Shown: in pieces, positions 5,594-8,378 of the stretch
Position numbering within the stretch: position 1 is the first letter of the stretch
Layout: the number at the start of each line of letters is the position of its first letter
Origin: CAZCBJ01 sp964496705
Lineage (GTDB): Bacteria > Chloroflexota > Anaerolineae > Anaerolineales > Anaerolineaceae
Assembly: GCA_964496705.1 (NCBI GenBank)
Contig: CAZCBJ010000180.1
Coordinates: 1-8,378, forward strand
DNA: 8,378 bases
Reading direction: 5' to 3'
Position numbers and translations under genes: made by a program
The notes under the pieces: model-generated
The model's input: only the letters and a program-made list of their open reading frames with translations
Database searches by the model: none
Told to the model about the DNA's origin: nothing

Positions 5594-7501
5594 TCAGGCA
5601 TTGGTCAATGCCACCGGCGAGGCGGCTTTACTCAGCCGGGCTTGCCAGTCGTTGCTTAGTTTCGCACCCACCTGGGCGGCAATAGCTTCGATCGCTTCCT
5701 GATTGGTCTTTACCCCTTCCGGTTTCTCCAGAGACTGCTCAGCCTTTTGGATTCGACCGTCCATACTGACGAAGTGACCTTCCTGTTCCATCCATGTTGC
5801 CACAGGAAGGACAACATCAGCCGAGGAAGTCAGTTGAGAAACATAGCTGGCCAGGACGATCTTGAAAGGCGCTTTCTCGAGTCTCTGCACCAACCGTTGC
5901 GCCGGGGCTTCATCGCCCAGAGCGACCAATGCCGTCTGATGACCGTTCATGGAGAAGACCTGGTCAAAGCCCATCAAAGCTGCAGCCAGGCTGTTCGCGC
6001 CACCTTTGGTGGACACTACTTGAGCTCCGACGGATTTGGCGAATTCAACCACTGCCTTGACCGCGGCGGTGCCTTTGGCACTCATGCCTTTTCCGAATAC
6101 GACCACCGGCTGTTTGGCAGCGGAGAGCAGGCTGGCAGCTTTCTGCAAGGCTTCAACCTTTACACCAATCTTGACCGCAGCGGCTTCTAGTCCAGAATCC
6201 TGCTTTAACGCGGCGAGTACGTCCGCTTCGGATGCTTTGGACTTGATGGCAACATCTGCAATCTCGTCCATCGAATTGCTCTCTGCATCCACTGTGATCA
6301 ATTTCAAACCATTGGGTTGGGCGCGCTTAATCATGAAACCGGCCACCTCATGCTCTTCGACCAGGTCTGCGCCGACAACCACAACCAGGTCTGCGGAGTT
6401 CAACACATCCAGCCTGGCTTCAAAGGGTTGGCTCAACTCGGCTGCCAGCGAGATTTGCGCTGCGCAGGGCATCCCTTCCTCGGTGCTGGTTACCATGTCA
6501 GACTTGAGTTGCTCGGAGGCGATTTGTTTAAAAGCGCTCAGGCTTTCCACCGACAGGCGGGTGGAGGCAACTGCGGCAACCTCGCCAGCCTTGAGGTGGT
6601 CAGCGGCAACCTTCAGCGCTTCTTCCCAGGTGGCAGCGCGCAATAGCCCGTCTTTGCGAACCAGGGGAGTCACAATTCGTTGGCGTTCTTCGACCATCGG
6701 ATGGAAGCGGCCGACCTCGCAGGTCAGACCAAAGTTGACCGGCGCATTCCAATCGCCGTCGATGCACACCATATTATTGTCGCGGGTCAGCACATCGATC
6801 CCGCAACCGATTGAGCAGCCCACGCAGACCGTGGGATGATGATTGGATTCGGTTTTATGACCGCGATAGGCGCTCCAGCGGTCAATGATCGCGCCAGTGG
6901 GGCAAACCTGAACGCACATTCCGCAGGAGATGCAAGTGCTTTCGCCCAGCGGTGTGCCCAGATCGGCGACCAGGAAACTCTTGGCGCCGCGTTCTTCAAA
7001 GCCAAGGGTGAAATTGCCCACCAACTCACTGCAGGCGCGGACACAGCGGCGGCAAAGGATGCAACGGTTGTTTTCCATGATGATGTATTTGTGGGATGCA
7101 TCCATGGGATACATCTGGAAATTTGGCTGCAGCGGCCAATTGGTCATGCCTTCGGCATAGGCAGCATTCTGCAGCTCGCAGTCACCACCGCTCACCTGGC
7201 AATAGGGGCAAAAATGGTTGCGCTCGCTGAAGATGAGAGTGAGCACAAACTTGCGCGCGGTGCGCACCTTTTCTGTATCCGTGTGAATCACCATGCCGTT
7301 ACTAACCGGCAGCGTGCAGGACGGCTGCAGTGTGCGGAACCCATCAATCTCTACCAGGCACATCCGGCATCCGCCGTAGGGGGTCAGCGCTTTATGGTCG
7401 CAGAGGGTGGGAATGTTGAATCCCGCTGTTTGCGCTGCCCGTAAAACGGTGGTACCTTCCTGGACTTCCAAAGCTTTTCCATCAATTGTGATGTTGACCA
7501 T
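5594..7501 (-). CDS. hoxU: HoxU-like iron-sulfur subunit extended by a NuoG-type domain
   Basis: This 635-residue electron-transfer subunit links HoxY to the flavin subunit. Residues 1-80 form a plant-type [2Fe-2S] domain (Cys34, 45, 48, 62). A His-Cys cluster follows: His96, Cys98, Cys101, Cys108, spaced H-x-C-x2-C-x6-C, as I recall for HoxU; NuoG usually has H-x3-C-x2-C-x5-C. Two [4Fe-4S] sites come next (CILCRRCVRAC and CISCGMCVQVC, about 145-205). HoxU would end near 240, but here a CVGCSIGC motif with a later Cys in GLTCEVGRF marks an N7-like cluster, followed by about 370 residues of molybdopterin-oxidoreductase fold (VVVVGADLVEEHE, VVVFGKGMSAKG, ADVVLPVATWMEQEGHF). No Mo-ligand Cys or Sec is evident, and the domain is shorter than in typical NuoG, so it is probably structural. 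GAGG lies 8 nt before the ATG. The start is 27 nt after the hoxF stop. NuoG or a formate-dehydrogenase-type subunit are alternative names, but the hoxY/hoxH context favours hydrogenase. Confidence 0.92.
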   Translation of the reverse strand: MVNITIDGKALEVQEGTTVLRAAQTAGFNIPTLCDHKALTPYGGCRMCLVEIDGFRTLQPSCTLPVSNGMVIHTDTEKVRTARKFVLTLIFSERNHFCPYCQVSGGDCELQNAAYAEGMTNWPLQPNFQMYPMDASHKYIIMENNRCILCRRCVRACSELVGNFTLGFEERGAKSFLVADLGTPLGESTCISCGMCVQVCPTGAIIDRWSAYRGHKTESNHHPTVCVGCSIGCGIDVLTRDNNMVCIDGDWNAPVNFGLTCEVGRFHPMVEERQRIVTPLVRKDGLLRAATWEEALKVAADHLKAGEVAAVASTRLSVESLSAFKQIASEQLKSDMVTSTEEGMPCAAQISLAAELSQPFEARLDVLNSADLVVVVGADLVEEHEVAGFMIKRAQPNGLKLITVDAESNSMDEIADVAIKSKASEADVLAALKQDSGLEAAAVKIGVKVEALQKAASLLSAAKQPVVVFGKGMSAKGTAAVKAVVEFAKSVGAQVVSTKGGANSLAAALMGFDQVFSMNGHQTALVALGDEAPAQRLVQRLEKAPFKIVLASYVSQLTSSADVVLPVATWMEQEGHFVSMDGRIQKAEQSLEKPEGVKTNQEAIEAIAAQVGAKLSNDWQARLSKAASPVALTNA

Positions 7502-7528
7502 AATTACATCCTCTTTAATCAGGTTGAG

Positions 7529-8378
7529 TTATTGGTATTTAATCGCGCTGTTGTACACTTTCTGTCCGCTCATCGGGCAAACACCCGTCGGACAGACTTT
7601 CAAGCGCACATGAGCTTCAACTTCAGCGCGGAAATGGTTGAGAATATCGTGCACCGGGGTGCCGGAGGTCTGGCCTAATCCACAATTGGACATCTGATAG
7701 AGCTGTTCGCTGATCATTTCCAGATCGGCAAGGTCCTTCATCGTACCGACGCCTTCTGCGATGTTGCACAGTATCTCATAGGCGCGCTGATTGCCGATGC
7801 GGCAGGGATTGCATTTGCCGCAGCTCTCGATGCGAAAGAAATTCATCAGGACTTTGGCCAGGTCCACCACACAGGTGTATTCGTCGCAAATCAACAATGC
7901 GCCGGAGCCGAGTGAAACACCAGCTTTGTTGAAGCCGTCGAAATCCATCGGTGTGTCCTGCAAACTGGCAGGGATGACAGAGCCGCTGGATCCGCCGGTT
8001 TGCGCCAGCTTGAAATGCGCGTTGTTCTTCATCCCTTTGCCATAGATGGCGATCACTTCTCGCAACGTGATTCCCATGGGGACTTCAATCAAGCCAGTGA
8101 CATTCACATTGCCGAGGATGGTGTAAACTTTCGTGCCTGGGCTGGAGGGGGTGCCAATATTGCGGTACCAATCCGCGCCGTTGCGCAAAATAGGCGGCAC
8201 ATTAGCCAGTGTTTCCACATTGTTTACCAGCGTGGGTTTTCCCCACAAGCCGTTGGTGGTGGGATAAGGCGGTCGGGCGCGCGGCTCACCGCGTTTGCCC
8301 TCGATGGATTCTATTAATGCGGTTTCTTCACCGCAGATATATGCGCCAGCGCCAGAATGTATATGGATGTCAAATGAG
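7529..8378 (-). CDS. hoxF: Diaphorase flavoprotein subunit HoxF/NuoF, C-terminal part (5' end beyond right edge)
   Basis: This subunit holds FMN and the NAD(H) site and exchanges electrons with the hydrogenase through iron-sulfur clusters. The frame is open to the window edge, giving 282 visible residues. The Met at 8248 is internal: before it lie HSGAGAYICGEETALIESIE and RARPPYPTTNGLWGKPTL, the conserved nucleotide- and flavin-site region of NuoF/HoxF. LVNNVETLANVP follows. The N3-type [4Fe-4S] ligands are in ESCGKCNPCR plus the Cys of NCGLGQ. The protein then ends with a short tail containing VCPTGVCP; homologs of the HydB/HndC type often continue from such a motif into a two-cluster ferredoxin domain, which is absent here. 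Whether the N terminus carries a NuoE-like domain, as in classic HoxF, cannot be seen. nuoF would be an equally fair symbol on sequence alone. Confidence 0.95.
   Translation of the reverse strand, partial: SFDIHIHSGAGAYICGEETALIESIEGKRGEPRARPPYPTTNGLWGKPTLVNNVETLANVPPILRNGADWYRNIGTPSSPGTKVYTILGNVNVTGLIEVPMGITLREVIAIYGKGMKNNAHFKLAQTGGSSGSVIPASLQDTPMDFDGFNKAGVSLGSGALLICDEYTCVVDLAKVLMNFFRIESCGKCNPCRIGNQRAYEILCNIAEGVGTMKDLADLEMISEQLYQMSNCGLGQTSGTPVHDILNHFRAEVEAHVRLKVCPTGVCPMSGQKVYNSAIKYQ

Noticed and set aside
5196..5702. Plus-strand open frame (168 codons) across hoxY and the end of hoxU
   Set aside because: It is low-complexity Ser/Ala-rich and antisense to two well-supported genes and their intergenic ribosome site.
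6036..6839. Long open frame on the plus strand (267 codons) opposite the HoxU/NuoG-like gene
   Set aside because: It is wholly antisense to a gene with clear iron-sulfur motifs. Its product is Ser/Ala/Thr-rich with no domain pattern, as expected for a shadow of codon bias.
7529..8248. Treating the Met at 8248 as the true start of a short NuoF-like protein
   Set aside because: The frame continues upstream to the window edge with conserved AGAYICGEET and RARPPYPTTNGL sequence, so the gene is truncated by the window, not short.

Overview
This window is one side of a hydrogenase gene cluster from a bacterium, and every convincing gene lies on the minus strand, so it is read from right to left. 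It encodes a cytoplasmic, NAD(H)-coupled bidirectional [NiFe]-hydrogenase of the HoxFUYH type (group 3d-like by its large-subunit motifs), followed by its maturation genes. No subunit that is complete in the window has a Tat signal or membrane segment, which fits a soluble enzyme. The wide-bodied HoxU/NuoG hybrid subunit and the lone cyclic-nucleotide-binding domain protein suggest an anaerobic or fermentative bacterium. My tentative guess is Chloroflexota (Anaerolineae-like), but nothing here proves the taxonomy.

Layout on the minus strand: 8378-7529, C-terminal part of the diaphorase subunit HoxF/NuoF (5' end outside the window); 7501-5594, HoxU-like iron-sulfur subunit carrying an extra NuoG-type domain; 5557-5015, HoxY small subunit; 4998-3577, HoxH large subunit; 3576-3485, a gap with a strong hairpin; 3484-2966, hydrogenase maturation protease; 2894-2391, a stand-alone cNMP-binding domain protein; 2390-2307, a gap with a nested palindrome and a TATAAT box; 2306-1962, HypA; 1952-1284, HypB; 1250-1, N-terminal half of HypF, starting at TTG and running off the left edge. 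There is no gene-free stretch over 300 bases, and I see no RNA genes, mobile elements or CRISPR.

How the genes work together: HypF (with HypC/D/E, presumably outside the window) makes the cyanide ligands of the NiFe site. HypA and HypB deliver nickel into HoxH. The protease then removes the C-terminal tail of HoxH so that it can pair with HoxY. Electrons from H2 pass through the HoxY cluster and the HoxU-like clusters to the FMN/NAD site of HoxF, or in reverse. The cNMP-domain protein sits between the protease and the hyp genes, and its role is unknown.

The points most worth a second look are the HoxU/NuoG hybrid, the cNMP-domain protein with an altered ligand pocket, the hairpin behind hoxH, and the four-half-site palindrome with a candidate leaderless promoter ahead of hypA.
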